Program-made: the position numbers and the translations under genes
NCBI GenBank assembly: GCA_002104905.1
Contig: MCFE01000138.1
Span: forward strand, 1-64,000
From: Basidiobolus meristosporus CBS 931.73
Taxonomy: Eukaryota > Basidiobolomycota > Basidiobolomycetes > Basidiobolales > Basidiobolaceae
DNA: 64,000 nucleotides
Direction of reading: 5' to 3'
Part shown: positions 9,308 through 18,246 of the stretch, piece by piece
How the letters are laid out: the number at the start of each line of letters is the position of its first letter
How positions within the stretch are numbered: position 1 is the first letter of the stretch
Notes under the pieces: model-generated
The model's database searches: none
What the model saw: only the letters and a program-made list of their open reading frames with translations
Told to the model about the DNA's origin: nothing

Positions 9308-9314
9308 TATAAAA
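9308..9314 (+). promoter_or_regulatory. TATA box of the family II gene
   Basis: TATAAAA 53 nt upstream of the ATG at 9367. The broken copies carry ccttatagctctata at the equivalent place. Confidence 0.55.
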
Positions 9315-9366
9315 TCGCTTGTAATGTTCACCTTATTCATCAGGCATACACACAGAGGCACACACA

Positions 9367-9777
9367 ATGCGATTCAGTACCGTTTTCTGCTCCTTGACCA
9401 TGGCACTACTAGCCGGCACGACAACTTCAGCACAATCCTCTAGTGCGTTACTAACTATGTATCAGTATATAACCCAACTAGCCGCAACCAGTGAGCCTTA
9501 CTAACCAAATACTTACAATGTAGAGTTGGTGAATACTCCTGAAGATACTGCACAACAACTACCATTCTCGGCTGGCTCATGCCAACGTGTGACCTACTCC
9601 AGCATCACCCCTGAATCTCCCAGTACCTCTGCTCAAGCCGTCCTGTATCCTTCTCTGCAAGATTGTTACAATCGCAGGAACAGGATAGCTGCTATAACAT
9701 CCAAACAACTCGAGGTGCCTATCGCGAAGAACGGAAAAGAAGTGACTGTTGGAGCAGTAAGAGTATCTGTCAGCTAG
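9367..9777 (+). CDS. Small secreted protein, family II (only intact copy), two exons
   Basis: Exon 1 starts with a clear signal peptide (MRFSTVFCSLTMALLAGTTT then SAQ). The reading frame continues after an intron ending TACAATGTAG at 9523, with TACTAAC branch-like sequence inside. The donor is ambiguous: GTGCGT at 9443 (81-nt intron, 109 aa) or GTGAGC at 9491 (33-nt intron, 125 aa). Both keep frame. Exon 2 (9524-9777) encodes the conserved part with two Cys (GSC and LQDC), the NRRNRIAAITSKQ segment and the ending GKEVTVGAVRVSVS. No known family is recognised. An AATAAA lies 8 nt after the stop. Unlike the other copies it has no family I partner directly downstream. Confidence 0.65.
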
Positions 9778-9784
9778 CATCCTC

Positions 9785-9790
9785 AATAAA
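9785..9790 (+). terminator. Poly(A) signal of the family II gene
   Basis: AATAAA immediately after the TAG of the family II gene; the broken copies have AATAAG at this place. Confidence 0.5.
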
Positions 9791-10112
9791 CCGCATTGTT
9801 TAGCCAGGAGTGATAAAGAATGCATCCCATTAGATATACACAGCCAGAATGAAAGAGCAACTGTAACAGACTAGTGAACGAAAGCCTAGAATATGCCTAC
9901 ACATCATTCTGAGCAAAAGATCAATGGAGTGTATCCACCGTGGCGATACTAGTAGCAAGGAACGGGCTCTCTTAGCTAGAAACTGAAGTAAGGGTGATGC
10001 TCCCCTTCATTGTTATGGTAGCTCTGCCTGTCTCTCCTTGCCAACCGTGCTTATCTCCTTATAGCTCTATACAGTCCTCTTCAGTATTCGATTCAACGGT
10101 GAAACACACACA

Positions 10113-10385
10113 ATGCGATACAAAACCGTTCTCTGCTCCTTAACCGTGGCACTGCTAACCTGCATACCAGCCTCGGCTCATGCCAACACGTGACCGGTAG
10201 ATACCGCAAGCATCACTTCCGGACCGCCCAACACCTTCGCCAAAGCGATCCCGTACCCTTCTCTGCAAGATTGCAACAGGAAAAGGAACAGGATTGCTAC
10301 GATTACCTCCAAACAACCCGAGACACACATCGCGATGAACGGAAAAGAAGTGACCTTTGGAGCAGTGAGGGTCTCTGCCAGCTAG
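10113..10385 (+). pseudogene. Family II copy with a single in-frame stop after the leader
   Basis: ATG and signal peptide are kept (MRYKTVLCSLTVALLTC, then ASAHANT), followed by TGA. Beyond that TGA the same frame continues open to the normal end: PVDTASITSGPPNTFAKA, YPSLQDC, then GKEVTFGAVRVSAS and TAG. It has lost the intron-bearing segment seen at 9443-9523. A 26-aa leader-only peptide or stop readthrough are possible, but a recent pseudogene is the simplest reading. It lies 125 bp from the intact family I gene at 10511. Confidence 0.65.
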
Positions 10386-10510
10386 CACTCTAAATAAGAG
10401 TCATAATCACATGGCCATTCACTATCGATAGATACAATGCAACGGTACTTTATTCAAGCACACAGACAAGTGGTGTTGTTGGAGTGAATGAAAGCCTTGA
10501 TTCTTATTAT

Positions 10511-10930
10511 TCAGCAACCCCAGTCGCATCCGCCATACCCTCCATATCCCCCGTAGCGTCCATACCCCCACCGACCTCCATAACCACCGTAGCGACCGTA
10601 ACGTCCTCGTCCCCAGTACCTGCCCCTCCGCCGCCCATATCCACCGTATCTCCCCCATAGGTCGGTCTCTTCAGAGTCAGTGTCTTCACTTGTAGGAGAT
10701 AGTTGTTCATCTGCCAACCCACCGCCTGACATTTGGCCGAATATGTCGTCAAGAAGGGCACGAGCATCTTCGTCTTTTGTGGATTGGAATTGTGTTATCA
10801 TTTTGCCGCTTTGTGGGTCCCGGATGGAGATGGAAGCACTTGCTACATTGGTTACTTCTGGATGCACAGGAATTGTCACTGCATATGAGGCAAGTAGGAG
10901 AGCAAAGGTGATGGAGAAGTGCTTGTACAT
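10511..10930 (-). CDS. Secreted Gly/Tyr/Arg-rich peptide precursor, family I (type 2 leader, type 1 tail)
   Basis: Intact single-exon gene of 139 aa. The signal peptide (MYKHFSITFALLLASYAV) and acidic pro-region (residues 20-90, with DDIFGQMSGGG and SPTSEDTDSEE) follow type 2. The tail at residues 91-139 is residue-for-residue the same as residues 101-149 of the type 1 gene at 2744-3193, and the stop (TGA) and 3' flank are also type 1. The gene is therefore a recombinant of the two types, with the join near the start of the repeat-rich tail. The chosen ATG is preceded by TATATATA at 10967-10974. Function is unknown; a secreted cationic peptide is likely. Confidence 0.8.
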   Translation of the reverse strand: MYKHFSITFALLLASYAVTIPVHPEVTNVASASISIRDPQSGKMITQFQSTKDEDARALLDDIFGQMSGGGLADEQLSPTSEDTDSEETDLWGRYGGYGRRRGRYWGRGRYGRYGGYGGRWGYGRYGGYGGYGGCDWGC

Positions 10931-10966
10931 TGTGAATCTGAATGAAGCACTTGAGCCGATTATGAA

Positions 10967-10974
10967 TATATATA
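10967..10974 (-). promoter_or_regulatory. TATA box of the gene at 10511-10930
   Basis: TATATATA 37-44 nt upstream of the MYK ATG; same element as at 4105-4112. Confidence 0.6.
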
Positions 10975-11139
10975 CCCGCACAGCAGAAGCTGATTAAAGA
11001 CACTCAACTTCACCTCTGCCTTCAGTGGGAAGCGCTGCGGGTGATCCATATGGTCGTTCAATAGAAGCTGTTTAGTGGCTCTTCATTCAATCAAACACGC
11101 ATAACACAACTCAAAGCTTAAAAAGATCATTTGTTTAGC

Positions 11140-11430
11140 AGATATGTTGATATTGATTGTGTGAACCGAGTGTTGACGAGTCTGTACCTCCAGTTGCAGC
11201 CATCTCCCTGTACCAATATATCCTGTCACTGTAGCGTCGTTATCCCCTTCCTTTGCTGTCATAACTCCCCTTACATCGTCCTATTTACTAAAGAACGGCA
11301 TGGTTGATGACATCTCTTGAGCCAACTCCATTATTTAATCATAGTCGGTTATGCATACAGTCAACCTGCCGCAGTACATCCTGAAGTATATACTTATTTG
11401 GTGTATAGCTCAGCTTAACGGTGGTTCAGT
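11140..11430. repeat. Cluster repeat U, copy 4
   Basis: Very similar to 4330-4600, again just upstream of a gene with a type-2 leader. A few small deletions separate the two copies. Confidence 0.6.
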
Positions 11431-11929
11431 AAGCTCCAAGTTAGGCTGCGACAATATAATAATTAGTGTACTTATCTAATATATTCTCAGTGCATACAGC
11501 TTGTTGTAAGTTCATGCTAGCTGATATTGGAAGGGGTTGCGGTCCAAGTATTGTCATTGTTACTAAATGACAACCATTTATTGTCTCAAGTATTCCATTT
11601 TCATTCTTAGTTGCAAATATCTCAAATGAGCTCTTCAAATATCGGGATATTGTGGAGAATATACGATAATTGATATGGCACCTGAATGCTACTAGTACGA
11701 CACTGATTTAGAAGCGAGCCAAGGTTCTGGTGGGGTCTAAAATGAAGAAAGTAGAGGCCTACCGCACTTAACCATGGAGAACTGTACAAAGCATGCATCA
11801 CCTATACCAGCATGTCAATATCACAGTCTATTGAGACTTTAGTGAAGGAAGAACTGTTCATAGCAGTGAGTGCTGAGGTCAGAGTATTTCTGCTGAGAAT
11901 GACTACAATGAACCTTATGGTCTTCTATA
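11431..11929. other. Spacer, no gene seen
   Basis: Matches 4600-4980 with small indels. No supported ORF or RNA. Confidence 0.45.
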
Positions 11930-12350
11930 CACCACAGATATGATGGTCTAAGTGTCAGTCAGTGATCAGAGTGTAAGTAATAACTTGACTAGTAGCTTGA
12001 TGCGGTAGATACTCTAACATGAGTGTATTTATCTACCATAGCCATCATTGTTATTGAACAAACGCTCAAAAGATACACTCCACAAAGCTGAAAAATCTCA
12101 AAAATCCGTGTTTTGAATCAGAATCCTCGTATGAAAGGCTTATCTACGCATCAACGGGGCATCAACTGGGCATCATCTTTCACCACCACTATCAGTCATA
12201 TGCCTAACGGTAAGACTATAGAGATTCCAATGAGTCATTTCACTCTACGAATATATGCATGCATTTAATCAGCTTTTGCACTTGTAGCAACTATGTCATT
12301 TGTTTACGTATAGAAACCCAAGCCACACACACTATAACAAGTCATACACA
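11930..12350. repeat. Cluster repeat H, copy 3, with 11-bp minisatellite
   Basis: Third copy of the segment at 1850-2255 and 4985-5345. Only two 11-bp units remain (12149-12170), and the stretch corresponding to the cacaaggtcttgtcc part is partly deleted. Confidence 0.6.
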
Positions 12351-12589
12351 CGATAAAATTGTAGTGATTCAAGTCTTTTTATGTTACTAGTAGCAAGAAA
12401 TGGGCTCTCTTGGCTAGAAACTGAAGTAAGAATGATGGATTAGCATCATATGCGCACTCCCAAGACTGAAAAAAGTACTCTAATAGAATATTCCCCTTCA
12501 CTGCCTGTCTCTCCTTGCCAACCGGGCTTATCCCCTTATAGCTCTATACAATCGTATTTAATATTCGATTTGACGGTAAAACACACACA

Positions 12590-12824
12590 GTGCGATTCAA
12601 TACCGTTCTCTGCTCCTTAACCGTGGCATTGCTAACCCGCGTATCAACCTCGGCTCATGCTAACACGTGACCGGTAGATACCGCAAGCATCACTTTTGGA
12701 CCATCCAGCACCTCCGCCAAAGCAATCATGTACCCTTCTCTGTAAGACTGCAACAGGAAAAGGAACAGGATTGTTGCGACTGCTTCCAAATAACGGAAAA
12801 GAAGTAGGCGTCTCCGCCAAGTAG
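12590..12824 (+). pseudogene. Family II small secreted protein gene, broken copy
   Basis: Start codon is GTG, the leader ends at TGA, and SLQDC is interrupted by TAA. All three defects are shared with 5589-5831. The 3' part is shortened before the final VSAK-TAG. It is the partner of the broken family I copy at 12929-13343, with 104 bp between them. Confidence 0.7.
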
Positions 12825-12928
12825 CATTTACAATAAGAGTTATACATATGACCATTCACTATCGATAGATAAAATGCGACAGTACTTTATTCGTTGCTGG
12901 AGTGAATGAAAGCCTTGACTCTTATTAT

Positions 12929-13343
12929 TCAGCAACCCCAGTCGCATCCACCATAGCCTCCATATTCCTACCGACCTCTATAACCACCGTAGCGACCGTA
13001 ACGTCCTCGTCCCCAGTATCTGCCCCTCCACCGCCCATACCCGCCGTATCTCCCCCATAGCTGGGCCTCTTCAGGATTGCCCTCCTCTTCCTCGACTCCT
13101 TGGTCGGCTTCTTGCTTATCCGAGAGTGTCTGATCGAACGTATTCCTTGACATCTGGCCGAGAATGCCATCGATGTAGTGTCGAATATTCTGCGCATCCT
13201 CTTCCCTGTTGGACGAGAACTTCTTCACCACTTGGCCGCTTTGTGGATCCCTATCGGAGATTTGTGCTTGACACATCCACGGGACTTCCAAAGGCACTGA
13301 CGGCCATTAGTAGAGCACGAGCTGCGGTAAGTTGTTTGTACAT
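12929..13343 (-). pseudogene. Family I type 1 gene with 17-bp deletion and a nonsense change
   Basis: The leader is intact but followed by the same 17-bp deletion as in 7859-8273, so MYK translation ends at TAG. In addition the conserved GGRWGY is GGR-stop-EY here (TGG to TAG), followed by an in-frame end EYGGYGGCDWGC-TGA. The TATA box at 13383-13390 is kept. Doubly disabled pseudogene. Confidence 0.8.
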
Positions 13344-13382
13344 TGTGAATGTTGATTACTCGAAGAATGCTCAGCACCAGCA

Positions 13383-13390
13383 TTTATATA
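13383..13390 (-). promoter_or_regulatory. TATA box upstream of the family I copy at 12929-13343
   Basis: TATATAAA, 39 bases before the MYK ATG, as in the other two type 1 copies. Confidence 0.55.
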
Positions 13391-14317
13391 CAAAACCAGT
13401 TTTCGGCCAAGATGAAGGTTAACAAACATCGTATCTAGGAAGCTTCACGAAATTGATGGGTCTCAGTCGAGTAATGTAGTATATTTCGGAGGCAAGCGCC
13501 GCAGCTAGCATACAACCGTTTTTCCTTCTGTCTTCCACAGCAATAAGCGACTAAACTAGCCATAGCAGAGAGATTCTTATATATATAAATGATACAAGTA
13601 CAAACACGTGATTTCTGTCAACAGCAATGCTAATCGTGGTAGAGAGATTCCTATACTATGTTATAAGAAAGTGGCTAGTATTTTTCTAGTAAACGGAAAT
13701 GGGTAGAAACGCAGCGAGAGCCTCAAAAGAGCGCCTCAAAAATTGGCCTTTATCTTGCATAATTTAGATGATGGCAGTATTAATAGTAAGCTTAACAGCA
13801 TGATATATTAGATTAGCCGCTCAACCAAAAGATGCCTCTTGTGTATCTTTACGTTATCAATCACATACTGGTTATCGTATTCTTTCAATACCACCAAGGG
13901 ATGAACACATGGGCAATACTTATGTAACCGCTCAATATTGTCATCCACCCTTATACCCCGAACAAACTATGTATGCACTTAATACTAATAGCCTCAGTGT
14001 AACAGAAACTACGACACTTTATTTACGCCTAGATCGCGCTCACCAATGCTTATATTCGGAGTGAATACAATATTATGGTATAAATATGTTGAATCAATTG
14101 TGGCTGAGTCGTCATACTATTTAATCACTATATTGTGATACTTAAGTTACACCGGTCACGTGGTGCATCTATCTATACACACTGTGTACACACTATCTAT
14201 ACGTATTACAGATTAAGCAACCTGAGAATGCCTTATACCTCGCTGGGCACGCACCTTTATAGCACTTTGTGAATTCTAAAAAACACAACGCTGTTCCTTC
14301 TGCAACAGGATATTTAT
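13391..14317. other. Spacer related to 8.3-9.1 kb, no gene seen
   Basis: Collinear with 8320-9060, but the diverged family I relic present there is absent. No ORF or RNA gene is supported. It contains repeated words of the agagagattcytata type related to the 31-bp tandem repeat at 15.0 kb. Confidence 0.5.
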
Positions 14318-14584
14318 TCATTGGCCCAAACCAGCTTGGGATGTGCTAGCTTTAGGTTCAAACACAATGGCTGTCAAGGCTTCACAAGCAGGCAAAGTCT
14401 CCAGAGGTGAGTCTATATTCCTACGCATAGCTGGCTTCCCTTTAAAATTTGCTACTACTTCGCCATTCTCCATCGTTAGCTCCTGCAGCCCATGTGTTGC
14501 TGAGAATACCTCGCACACCACGCGCAGAAGCAGCATGGCTCTTTCTCTATAGATATGGTCCTGGGCTTGCACCATGGTTTGCAT
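14318..14584 (-). CDS. Hypothetical protein, 88 aa
   Basis: ATG-started frame with balanced composition, beginning MQTMVQAQDHIYRERAMLLL and containing a VVCEVFSATHGLQELTMENG segment. No signal peptide, membrane segment or known domain is apparent. A TATA box (TATAAA, 14607-14612) lies about 23 nt before the ATG, the promoter layout seen in the family I genes, which supports expression. It could instead be the last exon of a larger gene, but no upstream exon was found. Function unknown. Confidence 0.45.
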   Translation of the reverse strand: MQTMVQAQDHIYRERAMLLLRVVCEVFSATHGLQELTMENGEVVANFKGKPAMRRNIDSPLETLPACEALTAIVFEPKASTSQAGLGQ

Positions 14585-14606
14585 AACAGTGTCAAGCCAT
14601 TGTCCC

Positions 14607-14612
14607 TTTATA
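14607..14612 (-). promoter_or_regulatory. TATA box of the 88-aa gene
   Basis: TATAAA in ctataaaggg on the minus strand, 23-28 nt upstream of the ATG at 14584. Confidence 0.4.
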
Positions 14613-14780
14613 GTGAAAACTTCACTCCAATATGATCAGATGACGGCTCGAACAATGGCCCTTTGTAAGTTCAATAGGAACTGGAATTCAACCATTGTTT
14701 AGTATTGATAATATGCCAACAACAATATGAGGCAATCCCATTTAAGTTACATGCCAAGTAATGATGATGCTGAATTTTAT

Positions 14781-14900
14781 TTATATAGCTTGAGCCAATT
14801 GGGACGTGGGAGCTGAGTCACCGTTCTGTTGGAGAGGGGCTTGTTGTTGTGAACAGAACGGTGAGTTGACAGTAAATTGAGAATATTGAATGCTTGACAT
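14781..14900 (-). CDS. Possible 39-aa polar peptide
   Basis: Short ATG frame (MSSIQYSQFTVNSPFCSQQQ...) rich in Gln and Ser and ending just before ATAAATAAAATT, which contains an AATAAA. A TATATAAG lies only 4 bases before the ATG, too close to act as its promoter. The frame is open farther upstream, so it could be the tail of an unrecognised exon. Weak call. Confidence 0.2.
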   Translation of the reverse strand: MSSIQYSQFTVNSPFCSQQQAPLQQNGDSAPTSQLAQAI

Positions 14901-15000
14901 TAGCTTATATACACGGCTAATTGATTTGCAGTCAAATGATGTAGTACATTTCGGAAACAACCACCGCACAAACACTCGCTCATGAAAACAAATCACAATG

Positions 15001-15238
15001 CAAGTCAAGCAAAGAGATCCCTATATTGAGTCAAGTCAAGCAAAGAGATCCCTATATTAAATCAAGTCGAGCAAAGAGATCCCTATATTAAATCAAGTCA
15101 AGGAAAGAGATCCCTATATTGAGTCAAGTCAAGCAAAGAGATCCCTATATTAAATCAAGTCGAGCAAAGAGATCCCTATATTAAATCAAGTCAAGGAAAG
15201 AGATCCCTATATTAAATCAAGTCGAGCAAAGAGATTTC
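15001..15238. repeat. 31-bp tandem repeat with 93-bp higher-order pattern
   Basis: Seven and a half units of the form tcaagtcaagcaaagagatc followed by cctatattraa, period 31. Three variants (gag-tcaagtcaagc, aaa-tcaagtcgagc, aaa-tcaagtcaagg) recur in fixed order, giving a 93-bp repeat of repeats. It lies between two small genes and is not coding (31 is not a multiple of three). Confidence 0.9.
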
Positions 15239-15349
15239 TAACGCCTACCATGGCCCTTCATCATACTATGCATTTATTTCTAATTAAGCTTCATATTAAC
15301 TCGAAACATAATCAATCTTATTGATGTTTATTAAATATGGCATTGTATT

Positions 15350-15652
15350 CTACACTTTCATACAGTTATCTAGTATATCTAGCAGGATATCCATCTTGTG
15401 ATCAATAATTTTGAAGTTAACCTCAGCATGATGCAGAAAGTTCCGATAAACATCCAGTGTGTCACCATGGAGTGCTGGTGCAGTGGGCAGCTTGGGTAGC
15501 TTAGGCATAGATGAACGATTCAGGGAGCTTTGCAAGCGTATTGACTGAACAGGAAGCCTTGAGATACATTTGAGAGAGCTTGGGAGATGTATAGACTTGA
15601 CTTGAAGAAAGGTAAATCCCGGGTGACCAATAATTGCTCTATTACGCTGCAT
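15350..15652 (-). CDS. Hypothetical protein, 100 aa
   Basis: The frame is open farther upstream, but the first ATG gives 100 aa (MQRNRAIIGHPGFTFLQVKS...). The N-terminal half is basic and Ser/Leu/Ile-rich (HLPSSLKCISRLPVQSIRLQ) and could form amphipathic helices or a presequence. The C-terminal part (HHAEVNFKIIDHKMDILLDI) is helical in character. A TATA-like TATAAG lies near 15697. No homologue is recognised. It lies 76 bp downstream of the kinase gene stop, same strand. Confidence 0.45.
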   Translation of the reverse strand: MQRNRAIIGHPGFTFLQVKSIHLPSSLKCISRLPVQSIRLQSSLNRSSMPKLPKLPTAPALHGDTLDVYRNFLHHAEVNFKIIDHKMDILLDILDNCMKV

Positions 15653-15728
15653 TTGAGATTTAATGTTGAACACTGTGGATGAACCATCTACTTATACTAT
15701 TTATTCAACCCAGATGTACAATATAGAT

Positions 15729-16890
15729 TTAGCGTCCATATCGCATATTTGAAATCACTTCGGCCACTCTTGGATGCGCCCGCAGCTCAGTAATTGATGG
15801 TCTGTGACAAGGCTACAAGGATCTATTAATTGGCTAATCTTGTATTGTCTCTGTGCGGTTGCGTACCTGTTGTTGTAGTAAACAAATAATCAGATCCAAC
15901 GCTTCCTTTCCATAAATGCTGGGAATATTAACGGCTAAATCGCCACATATTGATTGCTCCAGATGGAACTGTGTGGGAAGCTCAAAGAGAGTCTCCAGCG
16001 TGCATAACTCATATAAAAGTAACCCTAGTGCCCATATGTCAACCTTTTCACTATAAGGTTGTTTACGAAGCAGCTCCTAAACAAACTGTGAGTACACAAG
16101 TGATGAGACAGCATAACATCAACTTACGGGCGCCATGTAGTACGGTGACTGTAATATTGCGTTAGTACAATGCCCTAGTCCACACTACACATTCACATAC
16201 CCCAGCAAAGGTTTTGGCTGCTCCACCAGCATCAACTATTCGCTTAATACCAAAGTCACCAAGCTTGATGGATTCTGTACCGGTGATAAATACTTTTACC
16301 ATGCATATTTGTATTAGTCAATGCTATAGTAAAACCCTCACTTTACACTTACTATTCTCTGGTTTGATGTCGCGATGGATGAGGATGGCACCATTCTGCT
16401 GTCCATACTCAACATGACACCAATGAACCGCACAAACAACCTGCGCAAATATGCTCCACACCTGGCTTGGCTGTAGAGAACATCTGGTGTGCTTATTGAG
16501 ATTTGAATTCTGGATGATCATTTAAAGAAAGTACCTGTGTGTTTTGCAAAGCTGTAGTACATTTCGCAAGTCCCCATATGCGCAGTATTCCATTACAATG
16601 AAGACTTTGCCATTGTTTTGAGCGGCCCAGAAGTCTTCAACTGCCACTAGATTAGGATGTTGCACATTGTGAAGTATTTGCGCCTCCTCCATGGCATCTC
16701 GAATCCCAGCCAAACTGTGATACTGCAGCTTTACTTCTTTCATAGCAAACAACTAAACAAACCTTGTTAGTACGGTTACGCCTTCTTACGCTCGCATTAC
16801 CTTCTGGTCACTCAGACGGACAACCTTCCACACAGTGCCAAAACCTCCTTCACCTAGGCACTCCAGTCGTGTGTAATTGTCAATGCTCAT
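15729..16890 (-). CDS. NIMA/Nek-like Ser/Thr protein kinase, 7 exons, 281 aa
   Basis: Exons on the minus strand: 16890-16801, 16752-16535, 16483-16353, 16292-16201, 16148-16128, 16076-15867 and 15812-15729. The six introns are 48, 51, 60, 52, 51 and 54 nt, all GT-AG, two with TACTAAC branch sites; phases fit throughout. The product is little more than a kinase domain: Gly loop GEGGFGTVW (13-21), Lys35 in FAMKEV, Glu53, HRDIKPEN (139-146, catalytic Asp141), DFG (159-161), GSPYYMAPE, DIWALG (197-202) and RPSITELRAHP near the end. The HRDIKPEN, DFG and YYMAPE context and the AKTFAG segment are typical of Nek kinases, which act in cell-cycle, centrosome or nuclear-envelope control. The long C-terminal tail of NIMA is absent. 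Exon 5 is only 21 nt. All catalytic residues are present, so it should be active. Confidence 0.85.
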
Positions 16891-17028
16891 GCAGGAATGC
16901 AACTTTGCATGGGGAGTATTTAACATAATATCACAAAGGCGTGACTGTATATAAAGTGAGATTTATTCTTCATTGTTGAGAATACGGGATGCTACCACCA
17001 ATGTTGTTCTTGATAGCGTATGATCTGA

Positions 17029-18246
17029 TCAGGCATTGCCAATCCAGTACTGGGTATGGTATGGATGGAAGAGCTCATGGCTACTAAACTTGGCATATGC
17101 GTTGGGCTCATTTACCGGCTGAAAGGTGTCACGAAAGCCTGGATTCTTGATCAAAAGTTGGTACAGCATCTGCAAACCACCGGCCTTCATTCTGGCAAGG
17201 CTATTTGCTGTCAAGATGCCAGGAAAGTTCAGAATATTTGCCCCAAGGTAGTTTGTGATCATGAACAATGGTGCTGACCTATCAAGTACCTGTTTGAAGC
17301 GGCTGTAATTAAAGCTGGGATTATGCGCCAGTAGCTTACTATGCAAAGCTTTGAATATTTGGTTTGCTTGTCCTTTAGGTGTTTTTGCACCAGCTGCACC
17401 GCTTTGTAAAACCTGTTGGGCAAAGCATACAAAGCAATGATAGAGGTTGTAGTAGTACGTATTGCTGCGCACTTGCACCTCGTTGTCAATGCTGGCTAGT
17501 TGTTGAAGATTGTTTCCCAGATTCAACATTGCCTGAATGGGATCTTCTGGCCTATCACTGATATGGTACCTTTGTGCTTGTTTGCATTGAGCCATCAAGC
17601 TGATATCCACAATAGGTGTGCGACAATCCTGTTTTTGGCTTCCTTTGTTGATCTCCATACAGAGGTCTTCAATAAATTGAATCACACGATGATACTCATG
17701 GTTGAGTACACTGCCATCTGCCTCTGCTTTGCTGGTAGTCACCCAGTTGCGCAACCACTCTGGTAGGGTATTCATTCCTTTGGTTGTATTGTCACCATCT
17801 TGCACACAAGGCAATATGCTGCTACTAGGGGCCGGGGATACGCTGCTAGGGACTACGCTGCTACTCGGGACTGGGGATATTTGCATTGCGTCAGTCAAGG
17901 CTGGGAGCACTGGTGTAGGTGGCATCTCAGCCTGGGGGGGTTGCTTAGTTCTTGCCTTCTTCTTACGCTTAGCTGCAACTTTATCATTGGTAAAGGCACT
18001 ACGCATTTCCTCCTTTGAAATATCACTTAGAAATCCGGTTTGGCACTTATAACATATATCTCCATGACTCCACACCTCAATGGTGTCATCAATATGCTGA
18101 AAGCCCCGTACTCCCAGGTGCTTGAATACTCCACCTAGTACTGCCAGCACCCGGAATGCAACCTCTCCATTTGAAATCTCTGTTGCCAAAGAAGCCGCTT
18201 TGCCAACAGCACTAGAGGCAACAGACCAAGTGAGTAATGTCTCCAT
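17029..18246 (-). CDS. Hypothetical 405-aa protein with basic NLS-like stretch
   Basis: Single open frame from ATG at 18246. Residues 1-90 are a compact N-terminal part containing a CYKC pair (65-68). Residues 93-101 are a strongly basic run (KRKKKARTK) that could be a nuclear localisation signal. Residues 103-150 form a Pro/Ser-rich linker. Residues 160-405 look globular and largely helical, with a Tyr-rich NTYYYNLYHCF segment (262-272) and the ending FSSHELFHPYHTQYW. No known domain is recognised. Its stop is 138 bp upstream of the kinase start, same strand. CpG-containing codon use, unlike the repeat block to the right, supports a real host gene. It could also be domesticated from a mobile element, which the sequence alone does not show. 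Confidence 0.7.
   Translation of the reverse strand: METLLTWSVASSAVGKAASLATEISNGEVAFRVLAVLGGVFKHLGVRGFQHIDDTIEVWSHGDICYKCQTGFLSDISKEEMRSAFTNDKVAAKRKKKARTKQPPQAEMPPTPVLPALTDAMQISPVPSSSVVPSSVSPAPSSSILPCVQDGDNTTKGMNTLPEWLRNWVTTSKAEADGSVLNHEYHRVIQFIEDLCMEINKGSQKQDCRTPIVDISLMAQCKQAQRYHISDRPEDPIQAMLNLGNNLQQLASIDNEVQVRSNTYYYNLYHCFVCFAQQVLQSGAAGAKTPKGQANQIFKALHSKLLAHNPSFNYSRFKQVLDRSAPLFMITNYLGANILNFPGILTANSLARMKAGGLQMLYQLLIKNPGFRDTFQPVNEPNAYAKFSSHELFHPYHTQYWIGNA

Noticed and set aside
10113-10385. Programmed readthrough of the TGA in the family II copy
   Set aside because: The TGA is shared by broken copies that have also lost their start codons, so it is better explained by decay after loss of the exon/intron part.
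2361-13343. Toxin and immunity pair for the two convergent families
   Set aside because: Both proteins appear secreted and neither resembles a known toxin or immunity protein; pairing alone is not enough.
15001-15238. CRISPR-like array
   Set aside because: The 31-bp units follow each other directly without spacers, and the context is eukaryotic.
15653-15673. Earlier start of the 100-aa protein
   Set aside because: The extension would start with GTG, which is not expected in a fungal nuclear gene; the first ATG is used.
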